Below, piece by piece: positions 1 through 12,596 of a DNA stretch of 64,000 bases. The notes below the pieces were generated by a model, which was not told where the DNA came from, made no database searches, and worked only from the letters and a program-made list of their open reading frames with translations. The stretch is from Nephromyces sp. MM_2019 (taxonomy: Eukaryota > Apicomplexa > Aconoidasida > Nephromycida). The DNA is taken from contig JADHZB010002064.1 in NCBI GenBank assembly GCA_015657535.1, positions 1 to 64,000 of the forward strand. Direction: 5' to 3'. Numbering within the stretch: position 1 is the stretch's first letter; each line of letters begins with the position of its first letter. The position numbers and the translations under genes were made by a program.

Positions 1-173
1 AAATTTGAATATTTTTGGAAAACTTTCAATTAATTCAAATTGAATAGTTTTAAACAAATCAAAATAATTTTCAATGAGTTTATTCTGATTTACACACACA
101 CACACATAAATAAATAAATATATGTATATATAGCAAGCTTACTCTGATTTACAACACACACAAATAAATATTA

Positions 174-204
<31 letters not shown>

Positions 205-748
205 ATACAGCCTATACTTATACACGCATCCCATCACTACCCAATCAATTTTACACACATACACTGAAGGTGGGAAATAATTGTTGGCCCTGATTTATAT
301 TGTTAGGTGGTTGGATGGCCAAAACAAAATTGTTTACAATTAGTAGGCTATCCCAAGTTTTATTATCTAAACACACAATTACAAACAAAATATAATAAAT
401 ACAAAATATAATACACACAAAACATGATGCATACAAAATATATAATAAACAAAATATTTTTTCCACACAAACTATATTATACACACAAGTTATATTATAC
501 ACACAAGTTATATTATACACACAAGTTGTATTATACACCCAAAAAATATAAAACTCACAAAATCAATTATAGACAAACTATATTATACAGATAATAAATA
601 GAATACACTAAATGAAGTGTACATACCAAAAATAATCAAAATTAAAGAACAAATAGGTTACACACCAATAAATCAAATTAAATTACAGAATGTATTACAC
701 ACTTTCATATTAACCTTGTACAATCTCATTTAACCAATGCAATTCAAA

Positions 749-786
<38 letters not shown>

Positions 787-3376
787 AATTATCAAACTTG
801 AAAATTTTATTGAAAATATCTTCAATTTCATACTCATTGGGTAGCCTTTGAATTGAAATAGACCTACAAAAATATAATTAGTATGTGTGTATTGTCAATG
901 TGTGTATGTCTAGTGTATGTGTATTATCTATGTGTTTATGTTGTGTGTTTAATGTGTGTGTATATTTTATGTGTTTATTGTGTATATCAATATGTATTAT
1001 GTTCAAATTTTTTGTCAAAGAGTAGTGTATGTGTGTATGTATGTGTTTATGTTGTGTGTTTAATGTGTGTGTATATTTTATGTGTTTATTGTGTATATCA
1101 ATATGTATTATGTTCAAAATTTTTGTCAAAGAGTAGTGTATGTGTGTATGTATGAGTGTATTTATGTGTGATTAGTGTATATAATAAATATTTAAGAGTT
1201 GTAGATGTATAAAGTTTATCGAGTGTAAGTAAAATATATGTGTAAAGTGCGTGTGTAAATAAAAATATATAATATAAAATTTAATTTCATATATATATAC
1301 ATTATTTTACAAGGGTATATTATACTAAAAATCATTAGTGTGTGTGTGTACTTACCAAAATTTCTTATCAAATTATTTATATGTGTGTAAATATTTCAGA
1401 GCTATAAAAATATTTTTTTTGTGTGTATCGAAAGTAAAGTACAAGAGTGGTGTGTGTATGTTTATATATATAATAAGAACAATAAGCTAATATATATATA
1501 TATTATGTATGTGTTAATTTTAGCATATATTTAATGTGGATAAAAATAATATATATGTGTAGACTATCTATAAAATATTTTTACATTTTTAAGCTGATAT
1601 ACTTACAAACCTTATAAAATGCAAGTAGGATGATATAAATGTACTGCTCAAGTGTGTGTGTGCGTGTGCAATATTTAAAAATCTATTCAAAATTTTGACT
1701 TCATGTTGATCACCAAAAAATCTTAAAAAAAAATAATGATTTGTCAATTCCTAATCCGCATACACACACACATATATATGTATACACTTGTGTGTGCGTG
1801 TGTAGCTGAAAAAGTGTGTAAGTATATATATATATGTGTATATATATATATATATGTGTGTGTGTGCTTGTGAATAAATATATGTACTTTTATGTGTAAG
1901 TATGTGTGAATGTGTCTGTATTTGTATTTGCTTTTAATCTTAATAAAATTACAGAAGTTATATAGAGTTATAATATCTACAAACAATTTATGAATGATTG
2001 TTTAGGTGATAATATATCTGTATAATAATACCTCTGTGTGTGTAATATAATAATTTGTAAATTTTTCGAGAGTAGAGAATGAGTCATTATCAAACTTAAT
2101 AATCAAAAGGATGTAAATGGGTATTCTCATTCCTGCCTCACTAAGTAAAAAATTTAAATTGTATGTGTGAATATGTATGTGTGTGTATGTAATTGTGTGC
2201 ATATGTGTATATTTATATATAGGTGTGTGTGTGTGTATGAATTTAAAGGTAATTGAAGTTACTTGTCTGTTTGTGTGTAAAATTTCAACCAAGGTATTGA
2301 TGAAAGTTGTGAGGGTAATATATCAAGGAATGTTGGGGATAATATTTTTGCTATCAAAGAAAAGAAATTATTAGGGCGTGTGTATAATATTATTGGGATA
2401 TGTATATATGTACATATTTATACACACAGTTATACACATATTTACACACACATGCATAAATATATATAAGAATCATAAAATCAGGTATGTTTCTATAAAG
2501 TGAAATCAATATATAATTCCATAATCAAAAAATATTTATTCTATATGTCAATATATATATATATATATATATATTACATTGAGATGTAATATGTGCAAAT
2601 TTTGAAATTGTATGTGTAAGACCAGGGTAATAAAACTTAATGGAGTTATGTGGCATTAGTAAATTTAAAATAGAGGCATGTGATCCATCATTTGTTTGAC
2701 CTAAGATTATATAAACACACACCCATCATAATATTGAGCACACACAAACATTTTAGGTACATACCTAAATAGATTCTAAATGCATTCACACACACAGTGT
2801 TATTAGGAAAATACATACACACGTAGATTATAAACAAAAAAACTACACACACACAAAATATCATAAGTACATGCATATCCTAATTATATCCCTGTGTTTA
2901 TATGTATCTGTGTGTTTATATGTTTAAATCTGTAGATTTGTAAACAGTGCGTAAAATATGTATAAGCTAACCATATGAAATAGAATAATTTATGGCCTTT
3001 ATAGCCTCTTCATAATGATATGCTAATATATTATAAATGAGTGAATTTGGGTGTGTGTAAACAAAGCCATTTATAATAAATAGATTTGAAACAAGCCCCC
3101 TAGGCTCTAAGTAATCTTGTACACTCTTTGATATTACATATACATACATACGCACACATATATAATATATACATATATTTGTGTGTGTGTGTAGGTGTGT
3201 CTTTGTTTGCATATATATATATATACAAATGTGTGTAGTTAGGTAGACTTAAAAGGTAAGGTATATATATACATTTAAATGTGTGTGTAAGTATGTAGAT
3301 ATAAAAGAAAAAGTATAATTTATATAAATATATATATTTGAATGTATGTGTAGGTAGGTAGATATAAAAGATAAAG

Positions 3377-3407
<31 letters not shown>

Positions 3408-4881
3408 TACTTGAAATCTTGTAAATGTTGAATGTTTGAAATTATTTTTAATCTCTTTATATTTTGAATTTACACCATTTAGCATCTTGAAAATTTCAAA
3501 GATATCCTTAGCTAATAGGTTAGGATCTATTATTTATTTAAAAATATCTCATTTCATTTCTTTTTGTGTATAGGTGTGTGTGCGTGTGTTTGTGTGTGTA
3601 TTTGTGTGAGTGTTTGTGTGTCTATGTGTAATGTATGTCTTTATAATATGTGTATTTGTAATAGATATATATATAATATATAATTTATAATGTGTATATA
3701 TAATATGTGATGTATAATATGTGTATGTATAATATGTGAATTTATATATATACTTGTAATATGTATATCATAATTTATATATAAAAAATATATAATATAA
3801 TTTACATATGGTGATAAATGTAATTATAAGTATTTAATATAAGTGCATAAAATATGTATGTATGTGTACGTGTGTGTGTAGCTAACCAGTGTTACTCTTA
3901 TTAGAAGTAAAATATGTATAAATCAAATTAAGAAATTGGATTGGTTTATATTTTTTTTTAGTAAGTTGTTCGAGGAAGAGTTCACCTAATAAGCTTGAAA
4001 TCTGAATATATAATCATATATAAAATGTGGATATCTGTATATATATATAATGGCCCATCCTTGATTATATATATACACATACACATATGTATATATGCTG
4101 CCCGTGTATATAGTGAATTATATTCATTTATGCTATTTTTATCAAATATGTTATATTTGAAAGTTTCAAGCATACTCAAACTCGCACACACACGCATAAA
4201 TAGTATATGCATACACTTTACTAAGGTATATATTTAATGGGTAAAAATATATTTGAATTACTTGAACATGAGTTGAGTTGCCTGATAATCCTATTTTGAA
4301 AAGGGAATATATATATATACATATAAATATATAAATATGTGTACGTGTTTATATCTCCTTATCAGTATGTATAGTTATGCATGTATATATATGTGTGTTT
4401 GTTAAAAAGTGTGTATGTTTTATGTGTAAGTATGACTTTATATCTAATAGTTATGTGGATGTATACAAGTTTCTATAGTGTATATTATATAATATATTTA
4501 CATGTGTTATACAAGTATATATAAAATGTGTAGTATCAATAAAATACCCACATGAGTATATTTTACACACAAACAACTACAATACATATTTATAAATTAT
4601 ACACAAACAATAACACATATTTATAAATTATACACAAACAACAATAATACGCTTTTATAAATTACACATTATTTTATCTATTACACATTATTTTATCTAT
4701 TACACATTATTTTATCTATTGCATATACACCCAATTTATTTACCTGTATTTGAGAATTGTGTATTTATAGTTGGTAATAAATAAATAACCGTTGGTGATA
4801 GACGACTCAATAATTCAAGAGGAAGTTTGTATGAATTGGGGTCCAACATATCAAATGTAATCTAAAATGAAAAATAATAAT

Positions 4882-4916
<35 letters not shown>

Positions 4917-7240
4917 GTGTATGTGTAAAAACAATCTAATAAAATAAATATAAATGTGTGTATCTGTGTAGAAAAATTAGATAATTAGATATATGTATAT
5001 TTTGATTATGTGTTTTTGTGTCATGAGTAAATAAATCAATCTATATACTTGTTTGTATAGAAATACATGTCAAGAAAACAGATGGAAGTGTGTATATACA
5101 CCTAAAATTATTATGTAAAATTATCTAAAACATAGTTATTATCAGGTTTACAAATATAAATCCATGAATTCACATTTTAGCATATATAGTATACACACAA
5201 GATATAGATAAACACACAGAGCTAAGCACGACTAGACAATGTATATATGTATATAATAACCGATATAACAGTACCCATAAATCGCATACAAATTCCTATA
5301 TACATGCAATAACAAGCATCAAATCCCCTCACCAAATCATGCATACAAATATACACACATGCACACACACACACACATACATGCATATATAAATTTATAT
5401 TTAAAAGCTAAAACTACCCAATATAGCCATAAATAAATAATATATATATTTAATAAGACCTAAACACATCTAGAAATTACAGACATACATACACATACAC
5501 AAACATATGCACACACACAAAATACGTACATAAACACTAACACATACATGCACATACATACACACATAGGCACATACATATACACACACACAAATAAATA
5601 TACATAATAACCAGAATAGTAAGGATAGGTGCATCAATCATAATATGATTTATTGTAGGCCATTTAAGTTGGTCAATATTTGATTTATCTAAATTTGTAT
5701 TATGAATATCAAAAATGTGTGAAAAGGGTAAATTGTGCGTTTGCCAATCAAACACTTGGTGTGTCAAATCTTCTAAGTAAGATTGGCCAAGTTGACTTTG
5801 GGGTGTGGAAAACATTTCAAGTAGATCATGTGTACAATAAACTGTTTAATTGATAAGTATTTTATAGTATATATATATATATGTATATATATATGTGTGT
5901 GTGTGTATGTGTGTGTAAGTATATGTTTGTCTGCATGTGAGTGTATATGTGTGTGTATGTATATGTGCAGTTGTAAATGTATGTTTATATAATATATATA
6001 TATATACATATGTATATATATATATATGTGTGTATATAGTAGTAATTTTTAATTGCATATGTGTATTTGATTATGTGCCTGGAGGTTGGACTGTTGAAGG
6101 CTTAGATTATAATATACAATACAAAATCAAGTGTGTGTATATTTTTTATACATTTATTATATCATATAGATATAATGCAACAAGTTATAAGTTTAAAAAT
6201 TATACCATTTTGGCACACTCTCTCAATCCTTTTGAATAGTGGTAAGAAATCACTTAAGAAATTGATAGGTGTGTAGGGATACTGTGTAATTTGCACTCCA
6301 TTTATCTTCCAAATCGGCATCCTATTTATAAAAGTGTATGAATAGAATAAATTAAATATATTTTCAGTGTAACATTGTTCATTTTTAATCGGGGAAATTT
6401 ATTTCAAAATTTAGATACATCTCATATATGTCAAGTATATACAAATGTATACATATATGTGTGTGTAGTAGGTAATTTGAGTGGAGATTTTGATATATTT
6501 ATCACGATTACAAAGGCTAGATGTGTAATTATATTTTAATTAAACATATATGCATGTAGTCTAGTTGAGGATTATAATATGTAGTGTGTGTAGTCTATTT
6601 ATATGTGTGTATTAAGACATAAAAAAAATTTATGTATTCAAGTAATTACAGAATTATGTAAATCATATATCTAAGAGCTTTGAGTTGTATGTAACTTTAC
6701 ATCTTATTTTATCTAAGTTTAATATTTTCAATAAGCTAAATTCTACACACATAAAGTTTTAATCTAAGGTGATTAGATTCAGTAAAAAAGAAAATCATAC
6801 TCACACATCTCTATTATTTCACATTTCTATTGTTTTTAGTGATTATTTTTATTATGAAGATCTTAACACACATAATTATTATCGATAATAATTGTTTATA
6901 ATAAAATAATTTTTACACAGACAATTTTTTAAAAAGAATTTATGAGAATATATATATATAAATATTTGTTTGAACATAATTATCATATATACTTACACAT
7001 CAAGTCTTTTTGAGTTGATTTGATTTAAGGCCAATCTAATATCCTTTGATTCGTTTACCTTCATAATTTCGGGGAAAAATTTTGAAAATTGCGTACATAC
7101 ACTTTGTAATCGATCAAAAGGGCTTTTTGAATTGAGTATATAATTAACCACTTTAACTTCCCAATTATCAAACTACATTGATTAAAAAAAGGTAATTTGT
7201 GTTTGTGTGTGTGTGTATGTTTGTATTGTATGTTTATATG

Positions 7241-7287
<47 letters not shown>

Positions 7288-9501
7288 TTTGTATGTTTAT
7301 ATATATATATGTGTGTGTGTGCGTCTGTGTGTGTGTGTGTGTGTATGTGAGTATGTATGTGTGCGTATAATAAATCAAGATATTAACACCTTAATATCAT
7401 CATTATCTTTCAATGGATCAGATATATCTTTAGAATAATCTTGATTATCTATATGAAATAGTTAGAAGGTTATTAGAGGTATTTGTATAAAAATTGAAAT
7501 AGTTTTTATAATTTTAAATTGATTTTAAACAATACCAATTTTATATTTAAGTTCCTTCGTAACTAATCTTATACTATAACCAGATAAGATGTCATTTTGA
7601 TTAGTTTGAAAAGGATATGCATGTCTGTTTAAAAAATATTTAAATAAAATTTTTATTGATTTTAAAAGCTGTAAATATATATGCATGTGTTTATATGTTT
7701 GTCTAGTTTTAAAATTCTTTATTATTTTGAGAAATTTCTAAAATTATAGATGTTATTCATTTTTCTCGAAAAAAAAAATCCAATCATTTCCCTTAACTAA
7801 TGAGAAAAATAACTTTTTCGGAGATGAAATAGTTTAAAAAAAGTTAAAAATGTACATTTAACAATTAAAATATGTAAATTTTCAAAAAGTTGGTCAAATT
7901 AGCTCTCTAAAATAAAATATCCAGATTTGAGTGCTTAACAAATTAAGTATATGAATCAAATATTATTGTTGTAAAAATATCTAATTATGAGTTATAAATC
8001 AGCTATATAATCAGCCTAAATTACCTAAATATAATAGCCCAATATTTCTCATATGGTGATGAAATGAACTCTTGAATATGCCTCAAGAAAGTTAATGTAC
8101 GTTGATCATCAAAACTTCCATAAAATACAATCATACCAGTAGCATTTTTTGGTTTATTTAACCAATTTTCATCATTGAGAATTTGGCCTATATATGGGTG
8201 CATTCCATAATCTCTACTTAGTTCCTTACCTACTAAATTTTTATGCATTTATTGCATAAGTCCATAAGAAAGTATGATCAAAGGGTGTGTTATATATAGT
8301 TGTCATTTTAATAATTTTTTCTATGTAAACCAATCGTGAATGAATTAGAAAATTTATAAATAAGCTCACATTCATTGGTAATATTTGAAAGAGTTGAATA
8401 AAGTTGTTCAGGTTTGCATAAGAAAACCGGCTGTCTAATCAAATTATTTTCTCCCGTGTTTTGCTTTATAGGAGGATAAATTATTACCCAATCAGATCCT
8501 TCATTACATGGGCTTGGAAATTGATTATAATTATAACTTTCGAATGAATCATTTTCAAAGGCATAAGATATGTTACTCTTTGGTTTTTTTTTAAATTTTC
8601 TTATTCCAAAAAATCTGTTAAAGTCAAATCTTTGTAAACTTCTTGACAATTCAATGCGTGGTGAGTAAAAGTGAGTTGATATCAATATTGATCCAAAGGA
8701 TTGCATTGGTAAAGTTGTGATATGATTCGATAGTAGCCCTTCATGAAGAATGATTTCTAAGTTTATGAAAGCATTATTTGACAAAAATTATAAAAGGTTT
8801 ATTTCATTTAAAAATTGTGAGTAATTGAATCTTGCTTCTTTATTGAAGTTACATCAAAATATTACCATAGAAGCAAGGAAACCTAAAATTTTATTATTCA
8901 AAAAGTAGTTGTAAAAAATCGTTCATAGCTTATTTAAGATAAATTTTATGCATGCTAACCCAATTTCAGTGAAAACCTTATTTTTTTTATATATCAATAT
9001 TTCAAACATAGTAAATTTCAAAATTTTTATAAAAAGCCTCATAAGCAATGCAAAGATTGAGAAATACCAATTCAAATTATATTCTTTGTAAGTGAATTAC
9101 TGTTTTAGTATTATGTATTTTAACAAAAATTTAAAATATATGAATATGGATAATTTGCCCCTATTAACTTGTCTAAATTGGATTTAATAAAATAATCAAG
9201 ACCATTTCAATAAAGCATTATAAATGCATTGCTTCAGTGTATCGATTATTCAAAACTGGGACTTCTACTTAGGAAGATTACCTCCTGTGTCTGAGTAGCT
9301 GATATATCCATTTGTTACATCATTGTCTATTTGTAGAAGGAGACGCTTTGATATTAATGGACTAATATCATTTAACAGCTCAACCACCTCGGATAGAACA
9401 TTAACTACTGGCCATGAAGACTTCAATTTGAAATCAAGTGAGCAGGAAACATTGGTCAATGCAAAAGTTAATAATAGAAAAGAGAGCAGCATTACTATCA
9501 A
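1..9501 (-). CDS. UGGT: UDP-glucose:glycoprotein glucosyltransferase, N-terminal two thirds, at least 20 exons, 3' end outside window
   Basis: UGGT is the ER folding sensor that re-glucosylates misfolded N-glycoproteins. The ATG at 9501 opens a hydrophobic signal peptide, followed by the SSWPVV segment typical of the mature UGGT start. Exons read: 9501-9282, 8756-8331, 8232-8025, 7624-7536, 7448-7390, 7172-6997, 6321-6206, 5841 to about 5604-5612, 4861-4744, 4290-4262, 4001-3887, 3526-3411, 3125-2972, 2700-2578, 2350-2290, 2140-2032, 1750-1611, 863-715, 366-263 and 84-1. Phases agree at nearly all junctions. Family landmarks in order are YSPRIE, ILSGYSIRL, KRLDV then WKINGVQI, WPTINHIM, LLGELFLEQL, RGLVSNLFIINGFVY, GQTNDGSH and FFLRFFGDQ. 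These belong to the thioredoxin-like folds; the glucosyltransferase family 24 domain would lie left of position 1. One or two short exons between 5.0 and 5.3 kb, and perhaps one near 1.9 kb, are unresolved. Introns are microsatellite-rich. Confidence 0.85.
463..534. repeat. 18-bp tandem repeat in a UGGT intron
   Basis: Three consecutive 18-bp units (481-498, 499-516, 517-534) of the form ACACACAAGTTATATTAT, the last with one base change, preceded by a shorter copy from about 463. Confidence 0.85.
931..1152. repeat. 111-bp tandem duplication in a UGGT intron
   Basis: Positions 931-1041 and 1042-1152 are near-identical 111-bp copies, differing at one base inside the poly-T part of the unit. 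Each copy holds a TG-rich stretch followed by a unique part ending in GTCAAAGAGTAGTG. It lies wholly in the intron between exons 1750-1611 and 863-715. Confidence 0.9.
4661..4717. repeat. Three tandem 19-bp units in a UGGT intron
   Basis: The unit ATTACACATTATTTTATCT is repeated at 4661-4679, 4680-4698 and 4699-4717, just outside the exon 4744-4861. Two looser copies of a TTTATAAATTATACACAAAC word lie immediately to the left. Confidence 0.9.
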
Positions 9502-11312
9502 ACTAAAATTAACCTCAAGATTTACAAATATTTAAATAGCAATGTTCACTAGTTAGTGAAAAAAATTCATCAAATGCCTTTAAATTATAACTTATATCAT
9601 CACATAAATAAACTTAATGGCTTGTTTTACTATTTCTATTTTTGTGAATGAAACAGAGATATAAATCTGCATTTTCTTTACTTTAAGATTTTAATATATA
9701 CCAACGAGCTTATTAGTATTTTGAGGGAGTTGATTTCTAGATTTAGAACCAATTGTTGAGAATGTAGGCATTTTTACAAAGTTAGCTCACTGTTTCTACT
9801 GAAGTTCCAAATAAACTCAAGTTGTTAAAAACTCGACATAAAAGTCTACCTTGAAACAGTAATGGTCCATAATTTATATTTCAATAAGTGCTAATTAATT
9901 GAAAAAATGCTTATTATGGACTTCTTAAAGTCTTTTTCCCCGTCTTTGTAATTTAACAACCTATGAATCTTGGATTTCAAGAAGTAAAATTAAGTACAAA
10001 AGCACCAGTCAAATTCTATCTCTCACATTGAAATTTGGTTTTCGTTAGTTACCTAATAAATTCAACTATGCCTTGGCAAATAAAGCATTGCTTTACCAAA
10101 AGGTATTTTTGCTACCTAAAATTAGTGTAAATTTAATTGAATAATAAACCTGGAATCTTATGTTAGAGAGATCTTGCAAGTAGTGCAGTTAGTTAGCAAA
10201 GGTCAAAGGTTTATCATTCATTAGATTTTTAATTTAAGATTGGCCTAAAACGATTTATATATTTCAAAAAAAAGTTTTCTTTTTAGCCAGAAATGGGGCT
10301 ACATATTCCTATTGCTGTGTACTTTTAGTAAGGCTATTAATTATGTAGGCATTGTTCGTTTTTTATCTAAATGCTCAGTCGTGATTTGAGCTGTAATAAT
10401 CCAGAAAATCTTAGGCCTATTTATTAGCTCTGGGGTTTGTAAAAATCTTAATAACATCAGCTCATTATTAAGCAATAGCCACATTACAGGAACTAATGCA
10501 ATATAAATTTCAAATTGCAAACTCAGTTTGAAGCCCAATATATCAAACTGGAAACAAATTTATTAAAATTGGGGGAACATTATTAAAAACTTTTCACAAC
10601 ACTGCATAAAGTATATTGAATTTAATATAACAATTTGGATCCATACTTTTTTCATCTCAGTTTTGTATGAAAATTGGCATAAGTAATGTTTTTTATAAGA
10701 TCTATCAAGTATCAATTGGACTATCTAGTAATTTGTATAGAATAGGTAAAACCATTATAAATTAGACAAAATCCAAACGAGAAAAGTTGAAATTTAGATC
10801 ACATAAAATTGAAATTTTAATTAGACATTGTAAAATGATACAAAAAAATTTAATCAGTCCTCACATTTTCCGTTTCTATAACGATTCTTTGATCATATGT
10901 CTACTTTTTGCTTGGGATGTTTTAAATGAGGCTTAATAATAGGAACGGATGTACTTAACAAGATTTCAAGCAGAGTTAGATTAGTGTGTAATGTAAGCTA
11001 TATTATGAGGAGTTCATATTGCTATCAAGAATTAATTTGGTACATTAGTTGATTCAAGGAATTTAAAATATTTTATAATTGGACTTGAAAAATTAAATTA
11101 CAAAGCCCAGGTATTTCAATCAATCTATGTATTTATTAAGAATTGTAAATGGATAATAACATGGGGCTTATAAACTGCGTTTAACGAAAAATTATACTTG
11201 AAAAAAATTGTACAAAATGCTTTTATAGGCATGGTATACGAGTACTTTCCTTGAAGGTGCTATGAATTTAATACATATTGAAACAAGCAGTTTCTTGTTA
11301 AGGCTATAGAAG
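9502..11312. other. Intergenic region between UGGT and arginase
   Basis: AT-rich sequence without convincing coding signal on either strand; the short open frames here lack codon bias and splice context. It should contain the UGGT promoter and 5' UTR and the arginase 3' UTR. No recognisable element was seen. Confidence 0.5.
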
Positions 11313-12596
11313 TTAGTAACCTTTAGGTGCAATAATTCCTTTTCCCATGACAATGTTAGAAATGAGATTTATAGCGAGTTTAACTGTAGCATTTACAGTC
11401 GTCTTGATTGGTAGTCTTGGTTGGAAATGATCAAGAGTTGGGATATCATAGTCTGAATTGATTTCAACAAGGTCCATTGATACCATACGTCCAGTTGCAT
11501 TAACAAAATGAGCAAGATAAAGGGCCTCCGAGTAACTTAAGCCACCTTCTATTGGACCAACTATAAATTTCAATATGTTTGTAATAATTAAATTGGTTTA
11601 AAATAGATTGAAGAATTGTTCTATTACTTGTTGCTGGTGCTATGTTATAATCACAACTATCAATATCAAATGATAAGTGAATTGGCTTGGTACCACTTGG
11701 ATCAACTTTATCGAGAGCTTCTCTAAGGGTTAAGCCTATACCCTGTTTATAAATAATTTAAAACTTCTGAATATTTTGTTAGTATATATACTTAAATTTT
11801 ACAAACTTGACGGTTAATGTCATGCATTGTGTAGTAAGGGATCCCTAATTCTTCAATCAGGTCTTTATCAACTTGGTAAAGGGCCCTTATAGCAATGTAG
11901 CAAATGTTTTCGGGTTTTAAAATTGGAACTTTATCCATCCATTCAAAACCCTTAACATTGAGGATTCCTGATAGATGTGCTAATGGCATACCCTGATAAT
12001 TACCTGAAGTGAAAGTTACAAGTATTCATGGCTAGCATAATTTAGTTATAGTTGACCTTAATTACCATGAGCGGTTGTGTCGGGTGTATTTATGTCTGTG
12101 TGTGCATCAACAAAGAGTACGATAAGATCAGGGTGCCTCTTTAAACTACCTGCAATTGATCCCGTCGCAATCCCATGATCTCCACCAAATACAATCGGGA
12201 TTTTGTCATCATCGATAACTTCAATAACTTTATTATACAATTTTTCGCAATTTTTGCCTATTGTTAGGCAATTTTTGACATAACGTGAAGTCGTCGAATT
12301 ATCTTGTGATTTAGCATACTCATTTGTGTCATAATTATCATCGTGGTCATCCCTAGAATACAGTTATTATTTAAATTAAAAGTGAGGTAATGTTAAGCAA
12401 TAATTAGTTACCTTTCAAAAGCGTCACCAAAATCTAGAACATGAGCATCACATGCTTTTATTATATCAACAATACCAGCATTTCTCATAATCATTGGAAG
12501 GTTCGCCACCCCCTTGCTGTGAGGATCTCCACCCTTAGTTTGAGGAGCACCTATAAGACCATAATTTTTAGTTGTTGAATGTTTCTTGTTCTTCAT
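11313..12596 (-). CDS. Arginase-family ureohydrolase with altered active-site residues, five exons
   Basis: Exons 12596-12412, 12352-12066, 12003-11807, 11742-11628 and 11560-11313 join in phase to 343 residues, a normal arginase length. Arginase hydrolyses arginine to ornithine and urea at a binuclear manganese site. All six metal-ligand positions are visible: GGDHG, the DAHTD motif and SFDIDSCD. The acidic residue in DLVEINSDY also matches the family. However, the loop that normally reads HGQP here reads YQGMP, so the catalytic His (His141 of human arginase 1) is Gln. The family motif LRDVDPGE is replaced by IRALYQVDKD, and the ATGT loop reads ATIG. The split around HGN falls at the exon 2/3 junction and is well supported. 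It is a true arginase by descent (HTDINTP, VKGFEWM, IPYYTMHDI), but its activity or substrate may differ. Confidence 0.9.

Larger units (their letters stand above)
90..7380. repeat. TG/CA and TA microsatellite field filling the UGGT introns
   Basis: Long stretches between the UGGT exons consist of TG or CA dinucleotides, TA runs and related TGTA/TTTG words. The plus strand is CA-rich at about 90-540, 2400-2860, 4560-4720 and 5160-5600, and TG-rich at about 740-1660, 1780-2300, 3180-3900, 5880-6100 and 7200-7370, so orientation flips from intron to intron. Pure TA runs lie near 3377-3405 and 4886-4913. The longest TG run is near 7245-7282. Introns in the rest of the window do not look like this. 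Confidence 0.9.

Noticed and set aside
251..2300. Open frames made of His/Thr/Tyr/Ile or Cys/Val/Tyr repeats across the TG/CA tracts
   Set aside because: They are microsatellites read in six frames; only the short parts that match UGGT and have splice sites are coding.
5040..5300. Two short candidate UGGT exons (5261-5295 and about 5046-5102)
   Set aside because: Splice signals exist, but no combination keeps phase on both sides; left unassigned.
6440..6526. Candidate UGGT exon starting CNRDKYIKIST
   Set aside because: Joining exon 7172-6997 directly to 6321-6206 keeps phase and restores the expected LDV to WKING sequence, so this stretch is intron.
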